From the NCBI RefSeq assembly GCF_040496035.1, contig NZ_JBEPJZ010000001.1:1054001-1118000 (forward strand): a DNA stretch of 64,000 nucleotides, given 5' to 3'. This document shows positions 1 to 9,454 of this stretch, piece after piece. The DNA comes from Agromyces sp. SYSU T00194. GTDB lineage: Bacteria; Actinomycetota; Actinomycetes; Actinomycetales; Microbacteriaceae. Made by a program: the position numbers and the translations under genes. The notes below the pieces were generated by a model. That model was not told where the DNA came from. It saw only the letters and a program-made list of their open reading frames with translations, and did no database searches. Numbering within the stretch: position 1 is the first letter of the stretch; every line of letters starts with the position of its first letter.

Positions 1-927
1 GCCCGCCACGCCGAGCGAGTCGCCGTACAGCGCGTCGTCGCCGTCGTACACCTCGACCCCCGCCTCCCGGGCGATGGTGCGCGCGGCGTCCGGGGGGATC
101 GACTGCTCCGAGAACACGGCGCGCGCGCCGGTCGCCCGGATCGCGGCGATGAGCGCGTCGAGCTCCGCGGCGCTGGGCTCCGCGTTGTCGTCGAACCCGG
201 GGATGATGCTGCCGACGTACGTGATCTCGTATGCGTCGACGAAGTACGTGAAGGCGTCGTGGTTGGTGACGAGCAGTCGGTCCGCCACGGGAACGGGGTC
301 CACGTTCTCGTGGATCCAGGCGTCGAGCGCGTCGAGCTGGCCGAGGTACGCGTCCTCGGCGGACTCGAGCGTGGCCGCGTCGATGCCGTCGACCTGCTCC
401 AGGCCCGCTGCGATGTTCTCGACCATGAGGGCCGCGCGTGCGGGGTCGGTCCAGATGTGCGGGTTGCCCGACTCCCCCGCGTCGGCGTCGTCGGCGTGGT
501 CGTCCGTCTCCTCGTCGTGGGCCTCGTCGTCGTGAGCCTCGTCGGCGTGGTCGTGATCGCCGCCGGCCAGCAGCGGCACGCCCGTGCTCGCGTCGATGAG
601 CGTGCCGTCGAACCCCGAGGCGTCGATCACGTCGTCGAGCCACGTCTCGAGGCCCGCACCGTTGACCACCAGGGCGTCGGCGTTCGCGAGGGCGAGCAGC
701 TGCGCCGCCGACGGGTCGAAGTCGTGCGCGCTCCGGTTCGGGCCCACGAGCTGCGTCACCTCGACCTGCTCCCCCACCAGCTCGCGCGTGAAGTCGGCGA
801 CCTGGGTGGTCGTGGCGACCACGCTCGGGCCGGAGCCGCCGTCGGCGGTCACGGCCGTGGCGCAGCCGGAGAGCACGAGGGCGCCGGTCGCGAGGAGGGC
901 GAGGGCAGCGGGCACGGTGGATCGCAT
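1..927 (-). CDS. znuA: Zinc ABC transporter substrate-binding lipoprotein, truncated by window edge
   Basis: Solute-binding lipoprotein of a cluster A-I metal importer, expected on the outer face of the membrane handing Zn2+ to an ABC permease. The reading frame is open from the ATG at 927 to the window edge (309 codons, no stop). The N-terminus is a lipoprotein signal with lipobox LSGC (Cys22). A loop very rich in His, Asp and Glu lies around residues 126-150, as in ZnuA proteins. Metal-ligand contexts GPNRSAHDF, NPHIWTDP and VTNHDAFTYF follow in order. A Zur-like palindrome sits 20 bp upstream of the start. The ATPase and permease would lie further left, outside the window. A Mn-specific homologue is possible, but the His-rich loop and the box favour zinc. 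Confidence 0.86.
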   Translation of the reverse strand, partial: MRSTVPAALALLATGALVLSGCATAVTADGGSGPSVVATTTQVADFTRELVGEQVEVTQLVGPNRSAHDFDPSAAQLLALANADALVVNGAGLETWLDDVIDASGFDGTLIDASTGVPLLAGGDHDHADEAHDDEAHDEETDDHADDADAGESGNPHIWTDPARAALMVENIAAGLEQVDGIDAATLESAEDAYLGQLDALDAWIHENVDPVPVADRLLVTNHDAFTYFVDAYEITYVGSIIPGFDDNAEPSAAELDALIAAIRATGARAVFSEQSIPPDAARTIAREAGVEVYDGDDALYGDSLGVAG

Positions 928-946
928 GCGACGAACCTATCCCTTA

Positions 947-963
947 TTGATAATGATTGTCAA
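947..963. promoter_or_regulatory. Zur-like operator upstream of the zinc-binding lipoprotein gene
   Basis: The 17-bp sequence TTGATAATGATTGTCAA is an almost perfect inverted repeat in an otherwise GC-rich region. It resembles the actinobacterial Zur box (TGAAAATGATTTTCA type). It lies 20 bp upstream of the start codon of the minus-strand gene, where bound repressor would block transcription. A Fur-type site is the alternative. Confidence 0.7.
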
Positions 964-1056
964 CATCGATAGGACCGCGGGGCGTTCGAGCGGCGTGCCG
1001 AGCGACGGCCGCACCCCGCGGCGACCGACCTTCCGGTGCACGCGGGGTGACACGTT

Positions 1057-1746
1057 GTGGAACACTCTGGCGTGTCGACGCCGACCCGTGCGAAGGTGGA
1101 TGACGTGGATCCGACGACGACCAGCTCCCTGACGTTGCATCCGTTCACCGTTCCCGAAGCCCGTCGCATCCTGGCCGGCGATCGCGCGCCCGGCGAGGGC
1201 TGGGAGGGCGGCTACGCCTTCGCCGACGAGATGGAACTCGTCCGCGCGTTCCTCGACATCGTCGAGGAGGAGGGCGATCCGGCACCCTTCGGTCCGTACC
1301 TCATCCGTCGCGGCGACGGCGGTCCCGCCGTCGGTGCCGTCACCTTCTACGGCCCGCCCGACGCGACCGGAACGGTCGAGTTCGCGTTCGCACTCGTGCC
1401 GGCCGTGCGCGGCCAGGGCCTCGCGCGCGAGGTGGTGCGGCTCGCGCTCGGCGTCGCCGCGGCGAACGGCGCCGCGCGAGCGCGCGCCGACGCGGAGGCG
1501 TCGAACGTCGCGGCGGTCCGCGCCATGCGCGCCGCGGGCATGCACGAGATCGCCCGCGACGCGACGATGCGGCGCTACGAACGCCACCTGCCGACGACCG
1601 GCCAGCTCGAGGCCATCGTGCTGCGCGACCCGGCGTCCGAGCACCCCGAGGTCGAACGCCCCGAAGGCGAGGGCACTGAAGCCGAGGGCGCTGAAGCCGA
1701 GGGCACCTCGGGGGCGCGACCGGCCGCGGAGGACGCGGGGGCCTGA
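1057..1746 (+). CDS. GNAT-family N-acetyltransferase
   Basis: A GNAT acetyltransferase of up to 229 residues. The acetyl-CoA site is visible as VPAVRGQGLAREVV (Q/RxxGxG/A type), preceded by the beta-4 strand GTVEFAFALV. The later segment SNVAAVRAMRAAGM is the usual alpha-4/beta-6 'N..A..A....GF' region. The last ~40 residues are a low-complexity Glu/Gly/Ala tail (repeats of EAEG) with no domain. Two GTG starts compete: 1057 with GGGGTGA 6 bp upstream, and 1105 with GAAGGTGGA 4 bp upstream; the domain begins just after the second. Substrate unknown. It ends convergently with the E2 gene. Confidence 0.8.
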   Translation: MEHSGVSTPTRAKVDDVDPTTTSSLTLHPFTVPEARRILAGDRAPGEGWEGGYAFADEMELVRAFLDIVEEEGDPAPFGPYLIRRGDGGPAVGAVTFYGPPDATGTVEFAFALVPAVRGQGLAREVVRLALGVAAANGAARARADAEASNVAAVRAMRAAGMHEIARDATMRRYERHLPTTGQLEAIVLRDPASEHPEVERPEGEGTEAEGAEAEGTSGARPAAEDAGA

Positions 1747-1782
1747 CCCCGCCCCGCGCCGGGCGGAACGCCTACGGGCGAC

Positions 1783-3153
1783 TCACTCCAGCAGGAGCGC
1801 CGGCTCCTCGATGATCGACGCGACGTCGGCGAGGAATCGCGACGCCACGTCGCCGTCGACCACGCGGTGGTCGAACGACGCCCCGATCGTCGTCACGAAG
1901 CGCGGACGCACCTCCCCGTCGACGACCCACGGCTTCTGCTTGATCGTGCCGAGCGCGACGATGGCCACCTCGCCGGGGTTCAGGATCGGGGTGCCGGTGT
2001 CCATGCCGAACACGCCGATGTTCGTCACCGTGATGGTGCCGCCCTGCATCTCGGGAGGCTGCGTCTTGCCCTCGCGGGCCGTGAGGGTCAGCTGCTCGAG
2101 CGCCGTGGCGAGCTCCACCATGCTCATCGCCTGCGCCTCCTTGACGTTCGGCACGATGAGCCCGCGGGGCGTCGCGGCCGCCACGCCGAGGTTGACGTAG
2201 TGCTTGACCACGATCTCCCGGTCGGTCCACTGCGCGTTCACCGTCGGGTTGCGCCGCACGGCCCAGATCATCGCCTTGGCCATGATGAGCAGTGGCGACA
2301 CCTTGACGCCCGCGAAGTCGGGGGAGGCCTTCAGACGCTTCACGTACTCCATCGTGCGGGTCGCGTCGACGTCGACGAACACGCTCACATGCGGCGCGGA
2401 GTATGCACTCTCGACCATCGCCGAGGCGATGGCCTTGCGCACGCCCTTGACGGGCACGCGGTGCTCGCGGTCGGAGGGCGTCTCGGGCGTCTGGATGTTG
2501 CGGAAGACGCTCGCCTGGCTCGCCTCGCGGATCACGTCGTCGCGCGTGATCTCGCCGATCGGGCCCGTCGCGGTCACCCGGTTCAGGTCGACCCCGAGGT
2601 CCTTGGCGAGCTTGCGGATCGGCGGCTTCGCGATGACCGGCACGTCGGAGTCTGGACGCGGGCCGGCGAGCTTCGTCGGCGCACCCGCCGCGGGTGCGGG
2701 GGCGGGCTCGGCGAAGTGCTCGTGCGCCACGGGGGGAGCGGGGTGCCGCTTGCGGCGGCTCGACGCGGGCCCCGAGCTCCCGTGACCGACGAGCACGGCG
2801 CCGGATGCCTCGGGCTCGGGCTCCGACGCGACGGTCGACGCGGTGTCCGCGGCGACCTGGGCGGCCTCCGACGGCGCGGGCGCGCTCGCGTCGGACTGCA
2901 TGCCGCTCGCGGCATCCGTCTGCACCGTCACGATCGGGGTGCCCACGTCGACGGTCTGGCCGACCTCCACGAGCAGCGCGCTGACCACGCCCTCGGTCGG
3001 GCTCGGCAACTCGACGAGCGACTTGGCGGTCTCGATCTCGACGAACACCTGGTCGAGCTCGATGCGGTCGCCCGGCGCGACGCGCCACGACACGATCTCG
3101 GCCTCGGTGAGCCCCTCGCCGACGTCGGGGAGGGGGAACTGCATCTCGGTCAT
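1783..3153 (-). CDS. bkdC: Branched-chain 2-oxoacid dehydrogenase E2 (lipoyl acyltransferase)
   Basis: 456-residue E2 core of a 2-oxoacid dehydrogenase complex, transferring the acyl group from lipoamide to CoA. Domains in order: one lipoyl domain (1-80) with the lipoylated lysine in [12 protein letters not shown] (Lys44); a long Ala/Pro/Ser linker; a peripheral-subunit-binding domain (about 170-212, [14 protein letters not shown]); and the catalytic acyltransferase domain ending with [10 protein letters not shown] (His429, Asp433). The ATG at 3153 has a GAGGAG ribosome site. It is the last gene of the operon, 16 bp after E1-beta. The single lipoyl domain and the gene order fit a branched-chain complex, but pyruvate cannot be excluded. 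No E3 gene is in the window. Confidence 0.93.
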   Translation of the reverse strand: MTEMQFPLPDVGEGLTEAEIVSWRVAPGDRIELDQVFVEIETAKSLVELPSPTEGVVSALLVEVGQTVDVGTPIVTVQTDAASGMQSDASAPAPSEAAQVAADTASTVASEPEPEASGAVLVGHGSSGPASSRRKRHPAPPVAHEHFAEPAPAPAAGAPTKLAGPRPDSDVPVIAKPPIRKLAKDLGVDLNRVTATGPIGEITRDDVIREASQASVFRNIQTPETPSDREHRVPVKGVRKAIASAMVESAYSAPHVSVFVDVDATRTMEYVKRLKASPDFAGVKVSPLLIMAKAMIWAVRRNPTVNAQWTDREIVVKHYVNLGVAAATPRGLIVPNVKEAQAMSMVELATALEQLTLTAREGKTQPPEMQGGTITVTNIGVFGMDTGTPILNPGEVAIVALGTIKQKPWVVDGEVRPRFVTTIGASFDHRVVDGDVASRFLADVASIIEEPALLLE

Positions 3154-3169
3154 GGTGCTCCTCGGGCGC

Positions 3170-4303
3170 TCAGTAGGCGAGTGCGCGGTCGACGGCCTCG
3201 AGCACGCGATCGGGGCTCGGCAGGAAGTCCGCCTCCAGGGCGGCGGGCGGGAACGGGGTGTCGAAGCCGGAGACCCGCAGCACGGGCGCCTCGAGCGAGT
3301 AGAAGCAGCGCTCGGCGATCGTCGCCGCGACCTCGGAGCCGAGGCTGGTGAACCCGGCGGCCTCCTGTGCGACGACGAGCCGGCCCGTGCGTTGCACGGA
3401 GTCGACCAGGGGGCCGTAGTCGATGGGGGAGAGCGAGCGGAGGTCGACGACCTCCAGGCTGCGTCCCTCCTGCTCGGCGATGTCGGCCGCCTGCAGCAGC
3501 GTCGCGATCATGGCGCCGTGTCCCACCACCGTGACGTCGGTGCCGCGACGCATGACCCGACTGGCATGCAGCTCGATGCCCGCGTGGTCGAGGTCGACCG
3601 GGCCCTTCGGCCAGTACCGGCTCTTCGGCTCGAAGAAGACGACCGGGTCGTTCGAGGCGATCGCCTCCTGGATCATCCAGTAGGCGTCGTGCGGCGACGA
3701 CGGGCTCACCACGCGCAGGCCCGGCGTGTGCGTGAAGTACGCCTCCGGGCTCTCCTGGTGGTGCTCGATCGAGCCGATGTGGCCGCCGTAGGGGATGCGG
3801 ATCACGATCGGCATCGGCATCCGGCCGTCGTGGCGCAGGTTCTGGCGGGCGAGCTGGGTGGTGATCTGGTCGAACGCCGGGAAGACGAAGCCGTCGAACT
3901 GGATCTCGAGCACCGGCCGGTAGCCGCGCATGGCCAGTCCGATCGCGGTGCCCACGATGCCCGACTCGGCGAGGGGCGAGTCGATGACCCGGTCGGAGCC
4001 GAACTCGGCGTGCAGGCCCTCGGTCACGCGGAAGACGCCGCCGAGCGGGCCGATGTCCTCGCCCATGAGCAGCACCTTGGGGTCGCCGGCGAGCGCCTCG
4101 CGCAGCCCGGCGTTGATGGCCTTGCCCATCGGCATCGACTGGACGCCGCGGCGGGCGGGCGCCTCGTCGGCGACGGGGGCGGATGCCCCGGGGTCGGGCG
4201 CCGAGCCGGACGGCTCCGCTCGCTGCCCACCGGGAGCCGGGGGAGCGGGTGCCACCGGGGGCACCTCGTCGACCGCGTCGCGTTCACGGACCTCGCGGGT
4301 CAT
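3170..4303 (-). CDS. bkdB: 2-oxoacid dehydrogenase E1 component, beta subunit
   Basis: 377-residue E1-beta, forming the alpha2beta2 thiamine-diphosphate decarboxylase with the preceding gene. Typical motifs: [35 protein letters not shown] (cofactor-proximal Glu), [15 protein letters not shown] and [14 protein letters not shown]. The true start is ATG 4303 (MTREVRE), overlapping the E1-alpha stop by 4 bp (ATGA), which implies translational coupling. An in-frame extension to 4555 is only open frame antisense-like sequence. The first ~55 residues are a Pro/Ala-rich tail absent from most homologues; the conserved domain starts at [12 protein letters not shown]. Confidence 0.93.
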   Translation of the reverse strand: MTREVRERDAVDEVPPVAPAPPAPGGQRAEPSGSAPDPGASAPVADEAPARRGVQSMPMGKAINAGLREALAGDPKVLLMGEDIGPLGGVFRVTEGLHAEFGSDRVIDSPLAESGIVGTAIGLAMRGYRPVLEIQFDGFVFPAFDQITTQLARQNLRHDGRMPMPIVIRIPYGGHIGSIEHHQESPEAYFTHTPGLRVVSPSSPHDAYWMIQEAIASNDPVVFFEPKSRYWPKGPVDLDHAGIELHASRVMRRGTDVTVVGHGAMIATLLQAADIAEQEGRSLEVVDLRSLSPIDYGPLVDSVQRTGRLVVAQEAAGFTSLGSEVAATIAERCFYSLEAPVLRVSGFDTPFPPAALEADFLPSPDRVLEAVDRALAY

Positions 4304-5433
4304 ACCGCACCTCCCTCGAAGCCGGACTCGTAGCGCTCGAGCCACTCCGCCTGCTGCGCCATGAGCGGATGCGGCTCCGCGTACACGTGCGCGAAGATCT
4401 GGTCGCGCGACGGTGCGGTCAGCTCGAGCGCGCGGCGCCGCACGTCCGCGGCGTAGTCGTCGGCCTCGGCGGCGACGTCGTCGAAGAACTGCGCGGACGC
4501 GCCGCGACCCTCGAGCCACGTGCGGTACCGCGTGATCGGGTCGCGCGCGATCCACGACTCGAGCTCGCCCTCCGGGCGGTACTTGGTGGGGTCGTCGGCG
4601 GTCGTGTGCGCGCCCATGCGGTAGGTGAGCGCCTCGATCAGGCTCGGCCCCGAGCCGGATCGCGCCTGCTCCATCGCGGTGCGCGTGACCGCGTAGCTCG
4701 CGAGCACGTCGTTGCCGTCGATGCGGATGCCCGGCATGCCGAAGCCGTACCCGCGCCGCGCGAGCGGCACCCGCGACTGGCGCTCGACCGGCACCGAGAT
4801 GGCCCAGTGGTTGTTCTGGATGAAGAAGACCTCGGGGGTCTGGAAGCTCGACCCGAAGACGAGCGCCTCGTTCGCGTCGCCCTGCGAGGTCGACCCGTCG
4901 CCGAAGTAGACGAGCACCGCGGTGTCGACGTCGGGGTCGCCCGTGCCGACGAGCCCGTCGAAGCGCAGGCCCATGGCGTACCCGGTGGCGTGCAGCGTCT
5001 GCGACGCCAGCACCAGCGTGTAGAGGTGGAAGTTGCCGTTCTCGGCCGGGTCCCAGCCGCCGAGCGTGGCGCCGCGCAGGAGCGCCATGATGCGCACCGG
5101 GTCGAGGCCGCGGATCATGCCGACGGCGTGCTCGCGGTACGCGGGGAAGATGTGGTCCTGCCGACGCGCGGCGTGCGCCGAGCCGACCTGCGCGGCCTCC
5201 TGCCCGTTGCTCGGAACCCAGAGCGCGAGCTGGCCCTGGCGCTGCAGGTTGGCGCCCACCACGTCGACGCGGCGCGAGCGCACCATGTCGCGATAGAACT
5301 GCTCGAGCATCGCGTCGTCGAGGCCCTCGACGAGCTCCAGGTAGGGCTCGGCGTCGGCGCTCGGGGCGATCACGCCCTCGGGCGTGAGGATCTGCACCAT
5401 GGGCGCATCGGGGTCGGTGTCGCTCGCTGCCAC
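4300..5433 (-). CDS. bkdA: 2-oxoacid dehydrogenase E1 component, alpha subunit
   Basis: 377-residue E1-alpha. It carries the thiamine-diphosphate/Mg motif GDGSTSQGDANEAL ending in QNNHWAIS, and the phosphorylation-loop-like YRMGAHTTADDPTKYR region seen in branched-chain E1-alpha proteins. The GTG at 5433 is the annotated start; an internal ATG (MVQILTPEG) 12 codons in is an alternative. It is 16 bp downstream of the HisC-like gene and overlaps E1-beta by 4 bp. The role is oxidative decarboxylation of branched-chain 2-oxoacids, feeding branched fatty-acid primers or catabolism. Branched-chain rather than pyruvate specificity is inferred from motif style and from the neighbouring aminotransferase. 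Confidence 0.92.
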   Translation of the reverse strand: MAASDTDPDAPMVQILTPEGVIAPSADAEPYLELVEGLDDAMLEQFYRDMVRSRRVDVVGANLQRQGQLALWVPSNGQEAAQVGSAHAARRQDHIFPAYREHAVGMIRGLDPVRIMALLRGATLGGWDPAENGNFHLYTLVLASQTLHATGYAMGLRFDGLVGTGDPDVDTAVLVYFGDGSTSQGDANEALVFGSSFQTPEVFFIQNNHWAISVPVERQSRVPLARRGYGFGMPGIRIDGNDVLASYAVTRTAMEQARSGSGPSLIEALTYRMGAHTTADDPTKYRPEGELESWIARDPITRYRTWLEGRGASAQFFDDVAAEADDYAADVRRRALELTAPSRDQIFAHVYAEPHPLMAQQAEWLERYESGFEGGAV

Positions 5434-5449
5434 CGTTCCACGCTACCCG

Positions 5450-6550
5450 CTAGGTGGAGGGGCCTTCTTGTGGCATGTCGACAAGCTCGTCCAGAACGGC
5501 TAGGAGCTTGTCGACACTCTCCTCCTCGCCGACGGAGATGCGGATGCCCTCCGGCGGGAACGCCCGGGTGACGAGACCGGCATCGAACAGGCGCTCGGCG
5601 ACCGCCGCCGTGGCCTCGCCCGCGGGCAGCCAGACGAAGTTCCCCTGTGCGACGGGCACGTCCCAGCCCTGGGCCCGCAGCGCGGCCCGCAGCGCGTCAC
5701 GACGCATCGCGATGTGGCGCACCCGCTCGAGCAGCGCGTCCTCCGCGTCGAGCGACGCGAGCGCACCGGCGACCGACTGGGCGGTCACCGACAGGGGGAT
5801 CGCGGTCGAGCGGGCGGCGTCGAGCACGGCCGCCCCGCCGAGGGCGTAGCCGACCCGGAGCGCGGCGAGGCCGTACGCCTTCGAGAACGTGCGCAGCACG
5901 ACCAGGTTCGGGTGGCGGTCCAGCAGCGGGATGCCGTCGACGGCGTCGGGGTCGGTCACGAACTCCGCGTACGCCTCGTCGAGCACGACGAGCAGGTCGG
6001 ACGGCACGGCGGCCATCAGCCGATCGAACTCGTCCGCGGTCACGATCGTGCCGGTGGGGTTGTTGGGGGAGCAGACGATCAGCAGTCGCGTGGCATCCGT
6101 CACCGCCGCGATCAGCGCATCGATGTCGTGCCCCGCGTCCGGGCGGTTGGGCACGGCACGGCTCGTCGCACCCGCGACGGTCACGAGGCCCGGGTAGGCC
6201 TCGAACGAGCGCCACGAGTAGACGACCTCGTCGCCCGGCCCCGACGTGGCGAGGATGAGCTGGCTGAGGAGCGCGACCGAGCCCGCACCGATGTGCACCT
6301 CGTCGACGCTGCGTCCGTACCGGGCGGCGAGCGCCTCGCGCAGCGCCAGGGCCGTGGCGTCGGGGTACCGGTTGTACTCGGCCGCCGCGGCGACGGCGCC
6401 GATCACGCCGGGCAGCGGATCGAACGGGTTCTCGTTGCTCGAGAGCTTGTGCCCCGCCGCGGGCGCCGGTCGACCCTGGCGATAGGCGGGGAGCGCGGCG
6501 ATCTCCGGCCGCAGTCGGACGGGCGCGGCGGGGTCTGGGGCGTCGCTCAC
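5450..6550 (-). CDS. hisC: HisC-like class I/II aminotransferase (histidinol-phosphate / aromatic)
   Basis: 366-residue PLP aminotransferase of the HisC/Pat branch. The N-terminus [17 protein letters not shown] followed by KLSSNENPF is diagnostic of this family. NNPTGT (164-169), DEAYAEF, and [15 protein letters not shown] with the Schiff-base Lys224 are present. The GTG start at 6550 (SDAPDPAAP) gives the standard length; the frame continues open to 7018 but is non-coding there. It leads the operon bkdA-bkdB-bkdC, 16 bp upstream. Because a full his operon is absent, an aromatic or branched-chain transaminase role (Pat-like) is as likely as histidine synthesis. Its last codons contain a 13-bp inverted repeat. 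Confidence 0.88.
   Translation of the reverse strand: MSDAPDPAAPVRLRPEIAALPAYRQGRPAPAAGHKLSSNENPFDPLPGVIGAVAAAAEYNRYPDATALALREALAARYGRSVDEVHIGAGSVALLSQLILATSGPGDEVVYSWRSFEAYPGLVTVAGATSRAVPNRPDAGHDIDALIAAVTDATRLLIVCSPNNPTGTIVTADEFDRLMAAVPSDLLVVLDEAYAEFVTDPDAVDGIPLLDRHPNLVVLRTFSKAYGLAALRVGYALGGAAVLDAARSTAIPLSVTAQSVAGALASLDAEDALLERVRHIAMRRDALRAALRAQGWDVPVAQGNFVWLPAGEATAAVAERLFDAGLVTRAFPPEGIRISVGEEESVDKLLAVLDELVDMPQEGPST
5476..5516. repeat. Inverted repeat inside the 3' end of the HisC-like gene
   Basis: Perfect 13-bp arms (TGTCGACAAGCTC at 5476-5488 and its complement at 5504-5516) with a 15-bp loop containing an out-of-frame TAG. It encodes the near-symmetrical C-terminus [13 protein letters not shown]. 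The arm resembles the GTCGACAAGCTC core of short palindromic elements seen in actinobacterial intergenic regions (from memory). It could instead serve as a coding-region hairpin near the hisC-bkdA junction. Confidence 0.6.
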
Positions 6551-6641
6551 GCCCACCACCGTACCCCGCGCGCGTGGCGCGGAACGGACGCGCCTGTCAA
6601 CACCCCTGCCGCGCGCGGGAGGTCGGTGCCATAGTGGGGGC

Positions 6642-7028
6642 ATGCGCTTCCTGCTGAAGATCATCGTCAACGCGGTCGCCCTCTGGCTCACCACCCTGAT
6701 CGTCTCGGGCGTGAGCGTCGAGCCGTACGAGGACACGACGCTGGCCTGGGTGCTGACGTACCTGCTCGTCGCCCTCATCTTCGGTCTCGTCAACGGCGTC
6801 ATCGGCACGGTGCTGCACATCATCGCGTTCCCGCTGTACGTGCTCACCCTCGGGTTGCTCGCCCTGATCGTCAACGGCCTGCTGTTCCTGCTCGTCGGCT
6901 GGATCAGCAGCCTGATGGGCTTCGGGCTCGTGGTGGACGGGTTCTGGTGGGGCGTGCTCGGGGCGATCGTCGTCGCGATCATCTCCTGGATCCTCGGGCT
7001 GATCCTCCGCCCGGTCACGCGCGACTGA
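6642..7028 (+). CDS. Phage-holin-4-like small membrane protein (PF04020 type)
   Basis: 128 residues with four hydrophobic segments (about 5-25, 33-58, 62-88, 97-122) and the family pattern [18 protein letters not shown], followed by [15 protein letters not shown]. This matches the 'phage holin family 4' superfamily. Despite the name, these are widespread chromosomal membrane proteins with no demonstrated lytic role. It stands alone, divergent from the hisC-bkd operon, and its stop is 20 bp from the convergent hydrolase gene. Function unknown. Confidence 0.85.
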   Translation: MRFLLKIIVNAVALWLTTLIVSGVSVEPYEDTTLAWVLTYLLVALIFGLVNGVIGTVLHIIAFPLYVLTLGLLALIVNGLLFLLVGWISSLMGFGLVVDGFWWGVLGAIVVAIISWILGLILRPVTRD

Positions 7029-7047
7029 TCGCGGCGCCCGGGGCGCC

Positions 7048-8490
7048 TCAGCCCCGCGTCGCCCGCCAGAGCCCGGTGTCGGCGGGCGGGTCGTCGCCGA
7101 CGTACGCGCCGAGCCAGGTGCGGAACGCGGCGAGCCGGGGATCACGGTCGGCGTCTGCGAGCGCGGCGGTCTCCCGGTAGCCGTCGAGTGCGTGCGCGGG
7201 AAGCGCATCGCTCGTCTCCCGGCCGTCGTACGCCGTGCGCGACACCGTGACCCGATCCGGCTCGTCGCGCGCCGGCCCGCCGAGCGCGGGCACCAGGTCG
7301 TCGTCGTGCTCGAGCGCCAGCACGCGCACGCCGTCGGGCAGGTCGACCTGCCCGATCGGCCCGCCCAGGCTCACGACCGCGGGCACCTGCAGGTCGCCCG
7401 CCGCCGCGAGGCGGGCCGCCACGATGCCGCCCTGCGAGTAGCCGACGGGCAGCACCGGGTCGTCCGCACCGACCCCCGCATCGGCGAGCGCGGCGCGTAC
7501 CGCACGCTCGCTCGCCGACTCCCGCGCGGCGACCGCGTGGAGGTTCGACGTCATGTCGAACGGCTCTCCGTCGGGCACGAGTCCGCCGTCGACGGTACCG
7601 CCGATGTAGACGACCCATCGCGGCGCCGCCTCGGTGCCGTAGCGCTCGACCCGGATGCGTGCGCCGTCGGCGTCCGCGGGGATGCGCTCGGCCAGCCCCG
7701 CGACGCCGGTCGGCACCGTGGCGGGCGCCGGACCCCGCAGCGCCTCGCCGCGGCGCGGATCGGGGGCGCGTCCCTCGGCCGTGAGCCCGCCGGGCGGCGG
7801 CGGGAGCCGGTCGACCCGCACCGCGGTCTCGACGAAGGCCCCGGTGCCGAAGCCGCGAGTGAGGGCGAACGCGGTGAGGAGCGCGGCGGCCGTGGGCGCG
7901 ACGCCGAGGTCGATCGGCGGCACCGTGCCGGCCACCCCCGCCGCCAGTTCGTCGACCGAGCCCACGGCGGCGCGCACGAGCTCCACGAAGCGCGGGTCGG
8001 CCAGCCACTCCGGATGCGCGGCGACCGAGGCGGCCAGGCGGTCGAGGGGCGCGGTCGGGTCGAGGCCGAACATCGCGGCCAGCCCCGCCGCCACCCCGAC
8101 CGTGGGCGCATGCAGCAACGCGAGCCCCGTCGCTGCCGGAAGCGCCCGACCGATGGCGAACGCGGCGAGACGCCCTCCGGCCTCCCAGCTCGCCGCGATC
8201 GCCCGCTCGGCGATGCCGTAGCGCTCCGCCGCCTCCACGAGGGCGGCGCGCAGCTCGGCGACGTCGCCGGCGACCGCGCCGAGGCGGCGCTCCGCCTCGA
8301 CCAGCGCCCAGCCCGCGCCCGCGTCCGCATGCGGTGCCGCCCACGCGTCGTCGAGGGCGCGCAACCGCGCCGACTCGGCCGCCCAGTCCGAGAGGACGCG
8401 CTCGGCATGCCCCAGCAGTGCCGCGTCCGCGAGCAGGTCGTCCGTCGACACCGCGATCGTGCCGCCGCCCCCGACGGCGATCCCGCTCAT
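7048..8490 (-). CDS. Alpha/beta-hydrolase with helical N-terminal domain (type-VII-substrate-like)
   Basis: 480-residue protein with no signal peptide. Residues 1-170 are Ala-rich helices of the kind found in ESX/WXG-associated proteins. The C-terminal half is an alpha/beta hydrolase with nucleophile elbow [14 protein letters not shown], a later acidic residue in [13 protein letters not shown] and a candidate catalytic His in [12 protein letters not shown] 8490 overlaps the stop of the preceding small gene by 4 bp, so the pair is probably translated together. The arrangement resembles a small helical partner plus effector-like hydrolase exported by a type VII system, but no secretion genes lie nearby and this is inference. 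An intracellular esterase is the alternative. Confidence 0.65.
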   Translation of the reverse strand: MSGIAVGGGGTIAVSTDDLLADAALLGHAERVLSDWAAESARLRALDDAWAAPHADAGAGWALVEAERRLGAVAGDVAELRAALVEAAERYGIAERAIAASWEAGGRLAAFAIGRALPAATGLALLHAPTVGVAAGLAAMFGLDPTAPLDRLAASVAAHPEWLADPRFVELVRAAVGSVDELAAGVAGTVPPIDLGVAPTAAALLTAFALTRGFGTGAFVETAVRVDRLPPPPGGLTAEGRAPDPRRGEALRGPAPATVPTGVAGLAERIPADADGARIRVERYGTEAAPRWVVYIGGTVDGGLVPDGEPFDMTSNLHAVAARESASERAVRAALADAGVGADDPVLPVGYSQGGIVAARLAAAGDLQVPAVVSLGGPIGQVDLPDGVRVLALEHDDDLVPALGGPARDEPDRVTVSRTAYDGRETSDALPAHALDGYRETAALADADRDPRLAAFRTWLGAYVGDDPPADTGLWRATRG

Positions 8491-8819
8491 CGGCCGGTGC
8501 CCACGCCGAGCGCCGCGAGCACGTCCGCCGCGGCGTCGTCGGCCGCCGCGCGGTCGAGCTCGAGCTCCAGCCGGGCGGCGAGGCGCCCCGCGGCATCCGC
8601 CCCGTCCTCCAGCAGCGCACGCACCGCGTGCAGCCGCTGCAGCACGTCCCGCAGCCGCGCGTCGTACCGGTTCCGCGACGCCGAGGCCCAGCACGTGCCG
8701 CCCGCGCCGGGCAGCATCGACGGGGCAGTCGCCACCCACCCGGCGAGGTCGGAGATCGCCCGGGACTGCGCATGCAGGGTGGAGATGCGCCGCTCGAGGG
8801 CATCCGTTCGCATCGACAT
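8487..8819 (-). CDS. Small helical protein, possible WXG100/ESX-like partner
   Basis: 110 residues from ATG 8819 (MSMRTDALERR). A GTG at 8843 and an ATG at 8813 are in-frame alternatives. It is predominantly helical and Ala/Leu/Arg rich. The pattern is helix, turn containing CWASASRNRYD, then a long second helix ending with LELELDRAAAD. That helix-W-turn-helix layout and ~100-residue length resemble WXG100 proteins, although the canonical W-x-G is replaced by W-A-S. It overlaps the downstream hydrolase gene by 4 bp, implying joint function. Not recognised as any named family. Confidence 0.55.
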   Translation of the reverse strand: MSMRTDALERRISTLHAQSRAISDLAGWVATAPSMLPGAGGTCWASASRNRYDARLRDVLQRLHAVRALLEDGADAAGRLAARLELELDRAAADDAAADVLAALGVGTGR

Positions 8820-8932
8820 GCGACGACGATCCCCGCCCCGCACCCGCCCGCGGGGCCGACGCCGCGTGCCGGCGCACCGCGTCCCCCGAACGGGCGATGT
8901 GGAGGAGGCGTTTCCGCGCCAGAATGGGAGTC

Positions 8933-9454
8933 ATGCTGCGTTCGGAGCCGAGCACCCCACCACGGTTCCGTGTCTGCTTCGTCTGCACCGGCAACATCTG
9001 CCGCTCGCCCATGGCCGAGGTCGTGCTGCGGAGCCTCGCGGATCGCGCCGGGCTCGGCGACCGCCTCGAGATCGACTCGGCCGCCACCGGCGACTGGCAC
9101 GTGGGCGAGCAGGCCGACCTGCGCACGATCGCGGCGCTCGAGCGGCACGGCTACGACGGCTCCCAGCACCGGGCCCAGCAGTTCGACGCCACCCGCTTCG
9201 CCGAGCTCGACCTGGTCGTGGCGTTCGACCGCTCGCAGGCCCGCATCCTGCGCAACTGGGCGCCCACCGAGCGCGACCACGCGAAGGTGCGCATGATGCT
9301 GAGCTTCGACCCCGAGCTGGCCCAGCTGCAGGACGTCCCCGACCCCTACTACTCCGACGATGCGATGTTCGACCGGGTTCTTGGGATGATAGAGCGGTCG
9401 TCGCTGGCGCTCTTCCGCCAGCTCGCACCCGCACTCAGACAGGGAACCAGATGA
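8933..9454 (+). CDS. Low-molecular-weight protein-tyrosine-phosphatase
   Basis: 173 residues. The N-terminal P-loop VCTGNICRSP (CX5R) is the LMW-PTP active site, and the C-terminal general acid is in VPDPYYSDD. The start is ATG 8933 (MLRSEP) or ATG 8924, three codons earlier. It ends in an ATGA overlap with purB, so the two are probably cotranscribed. Cytosolic phosphotyrosine or arginine phosphatase; target unknown. A full-length, unremarkable member. Confidence 0.92.
   Translation: MLRSEPSTPPRFRVCFVCTGNICRSPMAEVVLRSLADRAGLGDRLEIDSAATGDWHVGEQADLRTIAALERHGYDGSQHRAQQFDATRFAELDLVVAFDRSQARILRNWAPTERDHAKVRMMLSFDPELAQLQDVPDPYYSDDAMFDRVLGMIERSSLALFRQLAPALRQGTR

Noticed and set aside
74..972. Plus-strand open frames over the window's left end
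   Set aside because: They are antisense to the zinc-binding lipoprotein. The minus frame has a lipobox, a His-rich loop and the family order, while the plus frames have no protein-like motifs.
3170..4555. Longer E1-beta frame (461 residues)
   Set aside because: The extension overlaps E1-alpha coding sequence in another frame. ATG 4303 with the ATGA overlap is the natural start.
5450..7018. Longer HisC-like protein (522 residues)
   Set aside because: The extra N-terminal 156 residues are antisense to the holin-like gene and unlike any aminotransferase. GTG 6550 gives family length.
6642..7028. Holin-like protein as evidence for a prophage
   Set aside because: No endolysin, capsid, portal, terminase or integrase gene is present nearby, and this family is a common chromosomal membrane protein.
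7192..9450. Very long plus frame (1212 codons to 10830) and long overlapping frames
   Set aside because: Only the final part is purB. The rest is Arg/Pro/Gly-rich sequence opposite the hydrolase gene, a usual artefact in GC-rich DNA where stops are rare.
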